35,960 nucleotides of DNA from Candidatus Heimdallarchaeota archaeon (GCA_021399395.1 JAAFKJ010000120.1:1-35960), one strand, 5' to 3'; positions 17,618-28,418 are shown, counted from the first letter of the stretch. Notes: a model not told the origin generated them from the letters alone. Numbers and translations are program-made.

Positions 17618-18637
17618 TTATTTTTCTTTCTTAATTGGAGATGTAGAAACACCATGAACGATGTTAAAGAACCAAGTAGCAAAAATACCTACTCCAGCAA
17701 AGAGCATTGCTGCTGCAAAGGAGGCAAACCTCATAATATCTATCTGAGCCCACAATCCATCAATCATGTAGAATTTTACAACAAGGTATATTGAGAATAT
17801 CAGGAAGAATAATGTAACGAGAACTTGTAAGAAAACATTAACCCAGAAGAAATTCTTTGATCTTGTTTCTATGTATTTCTCACCGATAAGATACTTCAAC
17901 ACAAATTTTCTAACGGCATCATGTGCTTTTACAATTCCATTCTTGATTTTAACAAAGAAGTTCTTAATTACTTTGAACACCTTTCCTTTTCTAGCAAGAT
18001 TGACTAAAAGAATGATTAATCCTGTACCAACTACAAGAATTGCAAGTAAAACAAAAGCAGCAACCCATTGTCCGGAATTGATGAAATCTGCGAATCCAAA
18101 AATAACATCATACTTTATGAATATACCAATAGGTAGTAGAATTCCATTATATATCCCAACAAAGAAGTCTGCAATACCTTGACCTATGGATGCCCAAAAA
18201 CCATAATCAGCAATAATTTCCTTTGTTGCTTCCCAGAAATTATAGATAGAATCTAGATAAAATACAAGATATACAATAATTATACAAATTGCCATCATAA
18301 AGAATAGTGTGGGTATCAATGACAAGTATTTTTTATCATCTTCAGTAAGAGGACCTTTGCTTCGCACTCTCAGGAATTTATAGGTTTTAACAAATAGAAC
18401 TCCAGTATACCAGAATGGAAATAGAACGTATTTCAAGAAGAATTTGAGTATTTTCCAGAAAATTTTTAATACGAATAAAATTCCAACCCAAATGGCACTG
18501 AAAAACCCTTTGGCATCGATTTTTGAAACTTTACCTTTTTTAGGCTTTTTCTCCTTTTTAGGCTTCTTTTCCTTCTTAGGCTGAGTTTCGACCTCTACTA
18601 TTTCTTCTTCCTCCATTTCTATAGCTTTTTCACTCAT
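17618..18637 (-). CDS. Multi-TM membrane protein with Lys-rich cytosolic N-terminus
   Basis: 339 aa; EEEEIVEVETQPKKEKKPKKEKKPKKGK followed by several hydrophobic helices. Confidence 0.75.
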   Translation of the reverse strand: MSEKAIEMEEEEIVEVETQPKKEKKPKKEKKPKKGKVSKIDAKGFFSAIWVGILFVLKIFWKILKFFLKYVLFPFWYTGVLFVKTYKFLRVRSKGPLTEDDKKYLSLIPTLFFMMAICIIIVYLVFYLDSIYNFWEATKEIIADYGFWASIGQGIADFFVGIYNGILLPIGIFIKYDVIFGFADFINSGQWVAAFVLLAILVVGTGLIILLVNLARKGKVFKVIKNFFVKIKNGIVKAHDAVRKFVLKYLIGEKYIETRSKNFFWVNVFLQVLVTLFFLIFSIYLVVKFYMIDGLWAQIDIMRFASFAAAMLFAGVGIFATWFFNIVHGVSTSPIKKEK

Positions 18638-18725
18638 ATCTGTATAATATTATGATGTCATATTAAATTTTTTTGCAAATGCAAAGGGTTTATAGTGCGA
18701 AAATGCGATAAAGTATTAGAAGAAA

Positions 18726-19715
18726 ATGAAAAACAGAAAATCAGTTGCTTTTATGTTGTTAATGTTGTTTAGTATCAGTGTATTTATCAGCTTGACTGAT
18801 ATTTCTGCAGACTTTCAACCTTCAAGTGAGGATGTTGATAAATGGTCTAAATCAGTTACTTCAGTAGCATTCTCCAAAGATAATTATCTTAAATTGAATT
18901 TAGCAATAGCAGATGAAACAGGAGAGTATGCTCTTGTCTCATATTTATCATTTCATACAATCCTCAACCTTCCTTTAGAAGTCGTTTCATACCTAAACCA
19001 CAATAAAGGCGATCAAACAGCTGATTATGGTCTGCAAGTACAAACAACCCAAGGTAATTTCTCTTTAGGCGTAAATGGAACAATAATAGTTGATACTCCT
19101 TTTACAGGACCAGTGTTCATCGAAATTGAGGAAGGAGAACAAGAAACTATTGCAGATTTTTCTAGTTTTTTGGGAGAGAATGTAACAATACCAGTTAATT
19201 TCATTCCTTTTGTTTTCCCAATTGATATAGAGGGGATTCCAGGAATAACGGGTATTAGCCTTATTTTTGCACCATCTGCCGAACTAAATGCATCAAGTAG
19301 TTTGGAGGCAAGAGTAATGGATCAAGATCTAGTTTTTACTGATTCTCAAGATGTATACATAAACACATTTCCTGTTAGTGAGGATTTTACATCATTTAAC
19401 ACTGAGATGAGAGATATCTATCTAGATATCGATAATGTGACACTGTTTATGAAGACAATAAATCTTGGAATAGTAGTAAGAACAGATTTAGGTGATATAA
19501 GAAAAAATTTCGCAATTGATCTGAGTTCAATTGATACTTCCGTTATTATGGATCCAATTGGTGAGATTTTACTATTGTATGTTAGTAGTACATTTTATCT
19601 TGGAGATTTGTCACTTAATGTGGTTCTAGATTCAGCATCTTTTGCGTTTATCTCTCTACTTATTGCAATAGTTGTATTTGCTAGTTTCGCATATTGGAGA
19701 AAAAGGAAGAAATGA
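18726..19715 (+). CDS. Secreted/surface protein with signal peptide and C-terminal TM anchor
   Basis: N-terminal SVAFMLLMLFSISVFISLTDISA, C-terminal FAFISLLIAIVVFASFAYWRKRKK. Confidence 0.75.
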   Translation: MKNRKSVAFMLLMLFSISVFISLTDISADFQPSSEDVDKWSKSVTSVAFSKDNYLKLNLAIADETGEYALVSYLSFHTILNLPLEVVSYLNHNKGDQTADYGLQVQTTQGNFSLGVNGTIIVDTPFTGPVFIEIEEGEQETIADFSSFLGENVTIPVNFIPFVFPIDIEGIPGITGISLIFAPSAELNASSSLEARVMDQDLVFTDSQDVYINTFPVSEDFTSFNTEMRDIYLDIDNVTLFMKTINLGIVVRTDLGDIRKNFAIDLSSIDTSVIMDPIGEILLLYVSSTFYLGDLSLNVVLDSASFAFISLLIAIVVFASFAYWRKRKK

Positions 19716-19776
19716 AAAAAATAACTTTTCATCTAAAATTTTAAAAGCCTACTTCTTAATGAATGCTTGAGAAGTT

Positions 19777-21018
19777 GTGGAAATAATGGCTAAAAAGAAG
19801 AAAGACTTAGCAAAATACTATCTAGAATTGGATAAGAAATGGACAGCTCACAATTATAAACCTATACCAGTAGTTGTAGAAAAAGCTAAAGGTATGTGGG
19901 TCTGGGATGTTAATGGTAAAAAATACATGGACTGTTTGAGTGCCTATTCCAGTCAAAATTTTGGTCATAATCATCCAAAATTGATAAGAGCTTTAGTAAA
20001 ACAATCAAAGAAAGTAGTACTTACCTCAAGAGCGTTTTGTAATGATGCAATGGGAGAAGCTGCAAAAAATCTGTGCGAATTAACAGGATATGAAGCTTTT
20101 CTTCCAATGAATACTGGAGCAGAAGCAGTAGAATCAGCACTAAAAATTGCTCGAAAATGGGGATACGAAAAGAAAGGAGTCAAAGAAGATAAAGCTGAGA
20201 TTATTGTTTGTGAAAATAACTTCCATGGAAGGACAATAACCATTGTAGGATTTTCAACAGATCCAGATGCTTCTCAAGGATTTGGTCCTAAAACTCCGGG
20301 ATTCAAAGTTATACCTTACGGAGATACAGAAGCTTTAGAAAAAGCAATCACAAAAGAGACTGTAGCATTTCTTTTTGAACCAATTCAAGGAGAAGCTGGT
20401 GTTTTAATTCCAACGAAGGATTATCTCAAAGAAGTACAAAAGATATGTGAGAAAAATAATGTTCTTCTGATAGCTGATGAGATACAAACAGGATTTTGTA
20501 GAACTGGTGCCTTAATGGCATGCGATCATGCTGATATTAAACCTGACGTTACACTCGTAGCTAAAGCAATGGGTGGTGGTGTCTTTCCCGTTTCGGGTGT
20601 TCTATCCAGTTGGGATATAATGGATGTATTGACTCCTGGAACACATGGTTCAACTTGGGGTGGAAACAGCTTAGGAATGGCTGTTCTAAATGCTGTATGT
20701 GACCTTCTAAGAAAAGAAGATTTTGCAGCTAGATCATTAGAACTAGGAGAGTATTTTGTAGAAGGCTTAAAACGTGTTCAATTAAAACATCCTAAGAAAA
20801 TTAAGGAAGTACGTGGATTAGGGTTGCTTATAGCTATCGAACTCAATGAAAAAGCTCGTCCATATACTGAAGCAATGATGAATAATTCTCCTGTAGGACT
20901 TTTAGCAAAAGAAACTCATGAATTTTCTATACGTTTTGCCCCACCATTGGTTGTGACAAAATCAGAAATTGATTGGGCACTAAGTGTGATAGAGAAAGTT
21001 TTCGATGAAGTAAACTAA
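19777..21018 (+). CDS. rocD: Class III aminotransferase, ornithine aminotransferase-like
   Basis: LSAYSSQNFGHNHPKL, LPMNTGAEAVESALKIARKWGY, FHGRTITIVGFSTD, LIADEIQTGFCRTG, KAMGGGVFPVSG. ATG at 19786 is an alternative start. Confidence 0.88.
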   Translation: MEIMAKKKKDLAKYYLELDKKWTAHNYKPIPVVVEKAKGMWVWDVNGKKYMDCLSAYSSQNFGHNHPKLIRALVKQSKKVVLTSRAFCNDAMGEAAKNLCELTGYEAFLPMNTGAEAVESALKIARKWGYEKKGVKEDKAEIIVCENNFHGRTITIVGFSTDPDASQGFGPKTPGFKVIPYGDTEALEKAITKETVAFLFEPIQGEAGVLIPTKDYLKEVQKICEKNNVLLIADEIQTGFCRTGALMACDHADIKPDVTLVAKAMGGGVFPVSGVLSSWDIMDVLTPGTHGSTWGGNSLGMAVLNAVCDLLRKEDFAARSLELGEYFVEGLKRVQLKHPKKIKEVRGLGLLIAIELNEKARPYTEAMMNNSPVGLLAKETHEFSIRFAPPLVVTKSEIDWALSVIEKVFDEVN

Positions 21019-21260
21019 AATCTATCACTTTTCGATTTTTCTCTATAGTAAAAATCTGCTTCGGAATAGTCATAGTCGTTTTTCTTCAATATAGTATATG
21101 CACGCTCTATTGAAGTCGTGAAAATTTTTCTATTTGGTTCTTTGAATAATTTGACTTGGAATATTGATTTGTTTATAGAAATAATCTCACCATTCTTGTG
21201 GATTAGTACAACTTCCTTCTCTATTTGATTGGCTGTTGGTACAATCTGTTGACTATCCAT
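21015..21260 (-). CDS. Hypothetical small protein
   Basis: 81-aa ORF filling the gap; its stop overlaps the convergent aminotransferase stop (ctaa). Confidence 0.5.
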   Translation of the reverse strand: MDSQQIVPTANQIEKEVVLIHKNGEIISINKSIFQVKLFKEPNRKIFTTSIERAYTILKKNDYDYSEADFYYREKSKSDRF

Positions 21261-21378
21261 GATTTACATTCTATTGTTTGATATTTAAACCCAGAAAGGA
21301 AAAGTGTGCAAATTAATTTCAATGAAGTCTTGAAAAAATGAAAGTAGATGAAGAAGGTTTTCTTCTCCACAATAATTA

Positions 21379-22656
21379 CTAGACTAATATAGCGATATCT
21401 TCGAATAGTATGACAAACACTAGTATTTGTAGAATTATAATCATAATTCCTTCAAAGACATCGAATTTCCGGTCCTGAATACACCGTTTGACAAACCAAA
21501 GCGTTCCTGCTATTGAAGCTAGCTGAATCAGTACGAATGGATGTAATACAATCTCAGTGATAACTCCAAGAATACCGAAGATTAGTAATGCTGATTGAAG
21601 TATTCCGCCCATTGCATTACCTATTCCTACTTCTATTTCTCCTTTTACGGAAGATAGAACCGCGATACTATGTTCAGGAACAGCTCCAGCTGCACCTAAA
21701 ATCAAAGCCAATGAAATCTCACCTTTAGCAGTTAAAAAGAAGTCTGAATGTTCAGTGATGTGTTGTACGCTCTCTGTTAGGATCTCTCCTGCAAAGAAAA
21801 TACCTACAAAACCCATGACAAGTAGTAGGATGGTAAATGGAATTGATAATTTTCCATGTTTATCTTTGTGTTCTTGTTCATCTTCACTATTCTCAGAATC
21901 TGCTTTTTCTTCTGGATCTGAACTGTCATGTTCTGCCTGATCTGCATGTTCATCTAATCCTTTTGACATTTTGTTATTATTTTCTTTAACTGCAATTAGA
22001 TAAACAAGATAAATGAGGTAACTTGTGGCTAACATTGCAGCTACTGGAATGGTTAAAACTGCATTTTCCAAACTAGAAGGAACATAACCAGGATCTAGAA
22101 AACCAAAAACATTGACCTTCTGTGAACCAAGGACAGCATATTGTACAAGACCAAAGATAACGGTCATAAGTAAAGCAACAATTGCCCACCTAATAATGGG
22201 TGATTCTCTTTTTTCAAGCTCTTCAGGTACCTTGATACTTCCTTTATTCTTGATAGTTGAAATTAAGATTGCAATCCCAAGAATAAGTGTATTAAAACCT
22301 GCAGCTGATAAGACAGTAATAACTGCAATAAGCTGTTGTCCATTTATGATTAGGAATATCGCAATTACAGCTTCTGGAAGATTTGATGCTAAACTAGATA
22401 AAACACCAGCTACATAATCTGATAAGCCTACATATTTTGCTCCACTATTTAAACCAGATACAGCCCATTCAGATGGTCTAAAGGCTAACCAAGTACCTAC
22501 AACAAATCCTGAGATTGTCAACCAGAGAGGAGGATGACCTGCATAAACAGCTTTAGCTAAGATAAAGTAAGTAGTTATTACTGCTGCAGCTATTATCGCT
22601 TCCCAAAGAGTGATGTGAAAAATACTCTTGAATTTCTTCAGAAAACTCATGTTCAA
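21379..22656 (-). CDS. Ca2+/cation:H+ antiporter (CaCA superfamily, CAX-like)
   Basis: Two inverted alpha-repeats (LSSLASNLPEAVIAIFLIINGQ and ALILGAAGAVPEHSIAVLSSVKG...GNAMGGILQSALL), central acidic/His loop. Confidence 0.85.
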   Translation of the reverse strand: MNMSFLKKFKSIFHITLWEAIIAAAVITTYFILAKAVYAGHPPLWLTISGFVVGTWLAFRPSEWAVSGLNSGAKYVGLSDYVAGVLSSLASNLPEAVIAIFLIINGQQLIAVITVLSAAGFNTLILGIAILISTIKNKGSIKVPEELEKRESPIIRWAIVALLMTVIFGLVQYAVLGSQKVNVFGFLDPGYVPSSLENAVLTIPVAAMLATSYLIYLVYLIAVKENNNKMSKGLDEHADQAEHDSSDPEEKADSENSEDEQEHKDKHGKLSIPFTILLLVMGFVGIFFAGEILTESVQHITEHSDFFLTAKGEISLALILGAAGAVPEHSIAVLSSVKGEIEVGIGNAMGGILQSALLIFGILGVITEIVLHPFVLIQLASIAGTLWFVKRCIQDRKFDVFEGIMIIILQILVFVILFEDIAILV

Positions 22657-22704
22657 AAGTATAAATAGAGTAATATATAAATTGTTGGGAAATGACTTCT
22701 CAAC

Positions 22705-25700
22705 CTATTCTTCTTTGCTTTCACCATTTTGTTGATCAGAGTTATTATTATCCCCTATCAAGTCGATTTGTTCTTTGATTATCTTTCTTACTTGCTCAGT
22801 TTCCAAATAACTTTCAGAAATCTTTTTAGTGATTTCCTCGATTTTCTTTGCTTCTTCAATTATTACTTCTGAGTGCATGGACTCAGAAAGTTCGGCATAT
22901 CCCATAACACCCATGAGTGGGTTCCTAATCCTGTCTACTAATTCTGCAAAATCCTCAATGTTTTGGGCAATTTGAGAATAAGCTTGATTTCGTAGAACCT
23001 CATCTCTTTTTCTCTCAGTAATGTCTCTTGCAGTAACTAGGACACTTATTTCACCTTTGAGCATGAAAGGTGTTGCATTAATTTCAACTGGAAAATTGGT
23101 CCCATCTTTTCGTTGAAGCTCTCTTTCAAATGTTATAAAGTCCTTTTCAAACATCTCTTTGAAGTAAGCTTTTATTTCTTCAATCTTGATATCTTTGATA
23201 ACTTGATCTAATTGCAATTTGGTAATTTCTACCTGACCATATCCAGTTTTTGTTAGAGCTACTTGATTCACTTCAACAAATTTACCAATGGTTCCATCTC
23301 GTGGAACACTAATGACTGCAATGATATCGTTTGCATTATGGAAAAGCTGACGATATCTCTCTTCACTCTCTTTTAGTAGAGCTTCAGCTTGTTTTCTTTC
23401 CGTGATGTCGCGCAGTACTGATAAGGCCACTGTTTCATCTCTTAGTTTGAAAATATGGGAACTAATCTCTGTAGGAATCCTTACTCCAGACTTAGTAACT
23501 TGAAATGATTCAAAAGTTGCAGAACCACTCTTAATAAATTGCTCAATGCTACCTGCAAGTGCATCTCTATCCTCTGGAGCTGTTATATCTAGAGATTTTT
23601 TATCTAATAATTCCTCTCTACTATACTCCATCAATTTACATGCTACATCGTTCACTTCTATGAAATTACCAGTAGTTTTAGTTGCCTTATCTACTCGTGT
23701 CAAGAAAATAGCATCATTTGCATTATTGAAGAGTTGTCTGAATTTTTCTTCACTTTCCACTAATTCTTGTTCAGCTTTCTTCCTTTCAGTGATATCTCTA
23801 ACTATTCCTTGTATAACTGGTATTCCACCAACTTCGAAGAAACTTGAAGAAACATCAGCTGGGAATTGTGAACCATCTTTTCTTCGGAAAACAGTTTCAA
23901 ACTGAACTGAACCTTTATCTTGAACCTCCTCAAAAGCATCTTTGGAAGCTTCATGTTCTGTAACAGGATGCAGTTGTGCAATTCTTAATGATAGAAATTC
24001 TGTCTTTGAATAGCCTAATAGATCTTTAGCTCGTTGATTTACATCTATAATATTTCCCTTTACATCATGCAGCATTATTCCATCATTCGATAAATCAAAA
24101 GTTTGCCTGAATTTCTCTTCGCTTTCTTTGAGTGCTAATTCAGCTTTAGCTCTTTCAGTTATGTCTTCTATTACTGCGATTACACCTAAGGTTTTTCCTT
24201 CTTCATCAGCAACATAGGAAGCATTGACTTTAACTGGAAAACGTGTTCCACCTTTCTTTAATGCATTCAGATTTATTATTTGGGAATATTTTTGATTTAT
24301 AATGTCTGATATGGTTGAAAAGGCATCTTCTAAGTCTTCTCGAACAATTATATCTATAGGCGTTAAATCAATCATTGAATCAACATCATCATACTCAAAC
24401 ATCTGAGCAGTTTGAGGATTCGCAAATTGAATTTTATAATCTGTATCTACTAGAACAATAGCATCTGGGGATGTTTCTACAAGTGTACGGTAACGCTCTT
24501 CACTTGCCTTAATTGAATCTTCTGCTTTCTTTTGTTCAGTGATATCACGTGCGATTGAAAGCAAAACTTGTTCGTTATTCAAAGTAAAGAGATGTGAACT
24601 GAATTCAACTGGTTTGATGGAACCTGATTTATTTTGTATTCTACTCTCAAAAGTAACGCTTCCTACATCCAAGATATTGTCTTTCATTTCGAGAAGGAAA
24701 TGCAGATCTAAAACTCCCTGGTTAGCAACTTCAGATTCTAACAGCTCTTCCCTCGAATATTCCAACCAGAGACATGCTGTTTCATTGATCTCTAGAAGAT
24801 TATCAATATCTCCATCCTTTGTTATACTATGAATGAATATTGCATCTTTAGCATTTTGGAATATTTGTCTAAATTTCTCCTCACTCTCTTTCAATGCTTC
24901 TTCTGCTTCTTTTCTTTCTGCAATATCAATGACTACACCTATAAATCCTGTAATACTACCTTCAGTACTCTTTATGGCTGCTGCATGGAATTCTGCAGGG
25001 AGAGTCGTCCCATCTCTTCTTTTAATATTGTATTCTACATCATGTACAAAACCATCTTCTATGCATTTTTGCATTATTATCGAAGCGAACCCCTTATCTT
25101 CATCAGAGACAAGGTCATTAGTTTTCTTACCCAATATTTCATCTTCAGAATTATAACCATGAATCTCAACAGCTTCTAAATTCACAAAAGTAATGTTGCC
25201 ATTTGAATCAGAACTGATGATAGCCGCTGGAATAGTGTCAACCAATCGTCTATATTTCTCTTCGCTTTCTTGTAGATCTCTTCTTGCTCTCTTCCTCTCT
25301 GTTATGTCTCGGGCTATTGATAGAATGACTTGTTTGTCTTCGAGTTTGAAGATATGCGAACTTATTTCTACAGGAATTCTCTTTTTATCTTTTGAGAAGA
25401 GCATTGTTTCAAAGGTTGCAAATCCTTTATCAATAATCCTGCTAATTATCTCAGGATTTGTTTCTCTTTCTTCTGGGGCAGTAATGTCAATAGAAGACAT
25501 CGTAAGAAGCTCATTTCTTTCAAACCCTAACCATCTGATGGAAGCATCATTAACTTCCACAAATTGACTGGATTCATTTTCAGAAGTGAGATGTGAAAGG
25601 AAAATTGCATCGTTTGTATTATGAAAAATCTGTCTGAATCTTTCTTCAGATAGCTCAACCTCTTTCTGAGCTCTCTTTCTCTCGGACATATCTCTAGCTA

Positions 25701-27246
25701 GAGCTAAAATTACTTTCTCTCCTCGAAGTGTAAAAACATTTAAATTATATTCGACTGGTTTTTTACTTCCATCTTTATGGATTAAAAATCCTTCAAAAGT
25801 TACTTCTCCAAATTGTAGTAGACTTTTACCTATATCAGATTGACCTATAGTTTCTTCAGGACTTTGTAGTTCCTGAGGCGTCATCATCAATAATTCTTCT
25901 CTTGTGTAACCTGTCCATTTGCAAGCATTTTCATTGACTTCGATAAACTTACCGAGTTTGTTATCCTCAGTAATAGGATAAATTAGGATTGAATCAGCTG
26001 CATTCTCAAAAATCTGTCTGAATTTCTCTTCACTTGCAACCAGTTCAGCATTTTCTCTCTTTCTCTCTGTTATATCTCGTACAACCGTTAAACTAACTGT
26101 ATCATCACCTAATTCAAATAGATGCGCACTAATCTCAACAAAGAGCTCGTCACCCTTTTTTGTTATGTGATGACGCTCGAAAGTAAGTTTCTTTTTCTCA
26201 AGTAATTCTTGAGCAAATTCTGTTGTTTCCTCCTCACCTGACATATTGAAATTAGAAGGTTTAAGATCTGATATCTCATCTCTAGTATATCCATACATTT
26301 CTAGAGCTATATCATTAACTTCCATAATTTCATCAAAGGTACCATCAGTGTCTCTTCTAACAACAACCATACCGTCATTAGTATTGTGAAATATCTGTTT
26401 GAATCTTTCTTCACTAACTTGTAACTCATCACTGGTTAGTTTGGTATCAGTAATATCGGTAGCTAGTTCTACAGCTCCAATAAGAACACCATCATCACTG
26501 AAAACTGGATAACCTCTGATAAACCATATTTTATTGTCTGGTGTGATGACCTCAGCACTGTGTTCTACACCTGTATTCAAAGCTTTGACAACTGGACAAT
26601 TGTTACAGGGTATATCTGATTGATACCAGAGTTTATAGCAAATTTCACCCATTATTTCATTCGAGGTTTGACCAAGCAAATCACTAGCTATTTTATTTGA
26701 CCATATTATTTTAAGATCTGTGTCATAGAAAATAATGTGCTCTGTAAGAAAATCTAAAAACATCGATTTTTTAAATTCAGATGCAAGAAGTTTTGTTTCT
26801 CTTTGTTTGATTCTAGTAATATCTTCTGTTATTATAAAATATCTATTACTATTTTTTTCTTCTTTTACTGGATATAGGGTGTTTCTGATATACTTCCTTT
26901 TGTCATCCTTTAAGTCAATCCAAAATTCAATTTTTTGAGGAGAAGAGAGACTAGCTTCCTCGATAGTTGTCTTGATTTTCTTCAATCTATTTTTCTCATC
27001 TTTTGCAGCGTAAAATGTACAATTTTTCCCTAAAACTTCATCTATCTCTCGATCGATAATTTCTAAGAAGAATTGATTCGCATGAATAATCTTATCGTCT
27101 TTTACGATAGATATACCTATGTTTGTTTTATTGAATACCTCCCCTAGACCTTCTTCTGACATCTGATTCACTTGAATAGATTTTTTTTTACCCCAGACTG
27201 AGAACCTTACTAATATACTAGTTGGTTCTACAAGAAGGTGTAGCAT
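22705..27246 (-). CDS. Multi-PAS sensor protein (about 11 PAS/PAC units) with degenerate HisKA-like C-terminus
   Basis: Repeated E(E)xFRQIFxNxxDAI... and xxRDITERKxAE; C-terminus NIEDFAELVDRIRNPLMGVMGYAELS with no HATPase motifs. Confidence 0.9.
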   Translation of the reverse strand: MLHLLVEPTSILVRFSVWGKKKSIQVNQMSEEGLGEVFNKTNIGISIVKDDKIIHANQFFLEIIDREIDEVLGKNCTFYAAKDEKNRLKKIKTTIEEASLSSPQKIEFWIDLKDDKRKYIRNTLYPVKEEKNSNRYFIITEDITRIKQRETKLLASEFKKSMFLDFLTEHIIFYDTDLKIIWSNKIASDLLGQTSNEIMGEICYKLWYQSDIPCNNCPVVKALNTGVEHSAEVITPDNKIWFIRGYPVFSDDGVLIGAVELATDITDTKLTSDELQVSEERFKQIFHNTNDGMVVVRRDTDGTFDEIMEVNDIALEMYGYTRDEISDLKPSNFNMSGEEETTEFAQELLEKKKLTFERHHITKKGDELFVEISAHLFELGDDTVSLTVVRDITERKRENAELVASEEKFRQIFENAADSILIYPITEDNKLGKFIEVNENACKWTGYTREELLMMTPQELQSPEETIGQSDIGKSLLQFGEVTFEGFLIHKDGSKKPVEYNLNVFTLRGEKVILALARDMSERKRAQKEVELSEERFRQIFHNTNDAIFLSHLTSENESSQFVEVNDASIRWLGFERNELLTMSSIDITAPEERETNPEIISRIIDKGFATFETMLFSKDKKRIPVEISSHIFKLEDKQVILSIARDITERKRARRDLQESEEKYRRLVDTIPAAIISSDSNGNITFVNLEAVEIHGYNSEDEILGKKTNDLVSDEDKGFASIIMQKCIEDGFVHDVEYNIKRRDGTTLPAEFHAAAIKSTEGSITGFIGVVIDIAERKEAEEALKESEEKFRQIFQNAKDAIFIHSITKDGDIDNLLEINETACLWLEYSREELLESEVANQGVLDLHFLLEMKDNILDVGSVTFESRIQNKSGSIKPVEFSSHLFTLNNEQVLLSIARDITEQKKAEDSIKASEERYRTLVETSPDAIVLVDTDYKIQFANPQTAQMFEYDDVDSMIDLTPIDIIVREDLEDAFSTISDIINQKYSQIINLNALKKGGTRFPVKVNASYVADEEGKTLGVIAVIEDITERAKAELALKESEEKFRQTFDLSNDGIMLHDVKGNIIDVNQRAKDLLGYSKTEFLSLRIAQLHPVTEHEASKDAFEEVQDKGSVQFETVFRRKDGSQFPADVSSSFFEVGGIPVIQGIVRDITERKKAEQELVESEEKFRQLFNNANDAIFLTRVDKATKTTGNFIEVNDVACKLMEYSREELLDKKSLDITAPEDRDALAGSIEQFIKSGSATFESFQVTKSGVRIPTEISSHIFKLRDETVALSVLRDITERKQAEALLKESEERYRQLFHNANDIIAVISVPRDGTIGKFVEVNQVALTKTGYGQVEITKLQLDQVIKDIKIEEIKAYFKEMFEKDFITFERELQRKDGTNFPVEINATPFMLKGEISVLVTARDITERKRDEVLRNQAYSQIAQNIEDFAELVDRIRNPLMGVMGYAELSESMHSEVIIEEAKKIEEITKKISESYLETEQVRKIIKEQIDLIGDNNNSDQQNGESKEE

Positions 27247-27302
27247 TATAATTTTAATAAGATTGTGTTGGTTCTAGTCGTAATTTTTTAAGTAGAAGAA
27301 TT

Positions 27303-28418
27303 TTATATGGTCCTTAAACCGGCTCTATCGAAAACATAGATGCTTTCAGCATAAACAATTATCTGAATTGTTGATTTTCTTTCAAATTCCTTTATAGTTT
27401 TTGTTACAAAAACGATTCTCTCTTCATTAAAATTAAGTGTTAAAATCTGCTGGTCTAGAACTTTTTCAACGTCTTCTATTATACATTCAAGAATGAGCAT
27501 ATTTTCTTCAATAGGTCGTTCAGAATCTAGTTCTCTCACTAACTCTGCTCTGAATCCAATTTCACCCTCTTCCAAACTATTTCTTGATACTATTTCTTCT
27601 ACTGAATTTGGTAATTCTATTTTCTTATCATTGTTTAATATCAGATTCTTATCCTTTTTGTGGAAAGATAGGAAATTCATAGGAAAATTACCAATAAATT
27701 CCGCCACAAATCTATTTTTCGGATTATTATATAATTCATCAGGAGAACCAATTTGAACTATCTCACCTTCATTCAGTAGAACAATTATATCTCCCAAAGC
27801 CATAGCTTCTGATTGATCATGTGTAACATAAATCATAGTTCTGTTTATCATTCCATGTAGTGTTCTGATCCATGTTCGCATTTCGTATCTTAATCTAGCA
27901 TCTATATTACTTAGAGGTTCATCAAATAAGAATAAAACTGGTTCTCGGATCAATTCTCTACCTATTGCAACTCGCTGTTTTTCCCCTCCTGAAAGCTGAG
28001 AAGGATATTTGTTTGTGTGTTCTTCGATATGAAGTAGTTTCAAGGTTTCTTCTACCTTTGCTTTTATTTCTTCATCACTGTAAATTCTCTTTTTGAAGAT
28101 TTGACCTTCTCTTTGACTCTCTAAAGGAAATCTAAGATTTTCACGTACTGTCATGTGGGGAAAAAGAGGATAGTTTTGAAAAACCATTGCTATATTTCGT
28201 TTATTTGCTGGTTTCTGTGTGATATTATCCTCTCCAAAAAATATTTTTCCTTCTGAAGGATATAGAAGTCCTGCTATTAATCTAAGCAAGGTTGTTTTTC
28301 CACTACCAGAGGGACCTAATATTACAAGGAAACTACTGTCTGGTATCTCTAAATTTACCTTATTGAGAGCTATCTTCTCCCCATATCTTTTTGTTAGATT
28401 TTTTGTTGTTACCTTCAT
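27303..28418 (-). CDS. ABC sugar importer ATPase (MalK/UgpC/MsmX-like)
   Basis: Walker A GPSGSGKTT, LSGGEKQRVAIGREL, FLFDEPLSNID, MALGDIIVLLNEGEIVQIGSPDELYNNPKN, TOBE-like C-terminus. Confidence 0.93.
   Translation of the reverse strand: MKVTTKNLTKRYGEKIALNKVNLEIPDSSFLVILGPSGSGKTTLLRLIAGLLYPSEGKIFFGEDNITQKPANKRNIAMVFQNYPLFPHMTVRENLRFPLESQREGQIFKKRIYSDEEIKAKVEETLKLLHIEEHTNKYPSQLSGGEKQRVAIGRELIREPVLFLFDEPLSNIDARLRYEMRTWIRTLHGMINRTMIYVTHDQSEAMALGDIIVLLNEGEIVQIGSPDELYNNPKNRFVAEFIGNFPMNFLSFHKKDKNLILNNDKKIELPNSVEEIVSRNSLEEGEIGFRAELVRELDSERPIEENMLILECIIEDVEKVLDQQILTLNFNEERIVFVTKTIKEFERKSTIQIIVYAESIYVFDRAGLRTI

Noticed and set aside
18535-18590. Repeated ttaggcttntt(t/c)tcctt motif
   Set aside because: Explained as codon-level low complexity encoding the KKPKKEKKPKK N-terminus, not a separate element.
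24829-25179. 116-aa (+) ORF and other (+) ORFs between 23546 and 26938
   Set aside because: Antisense shadows of the multi-PAS gene; several overlap each other in different frames.
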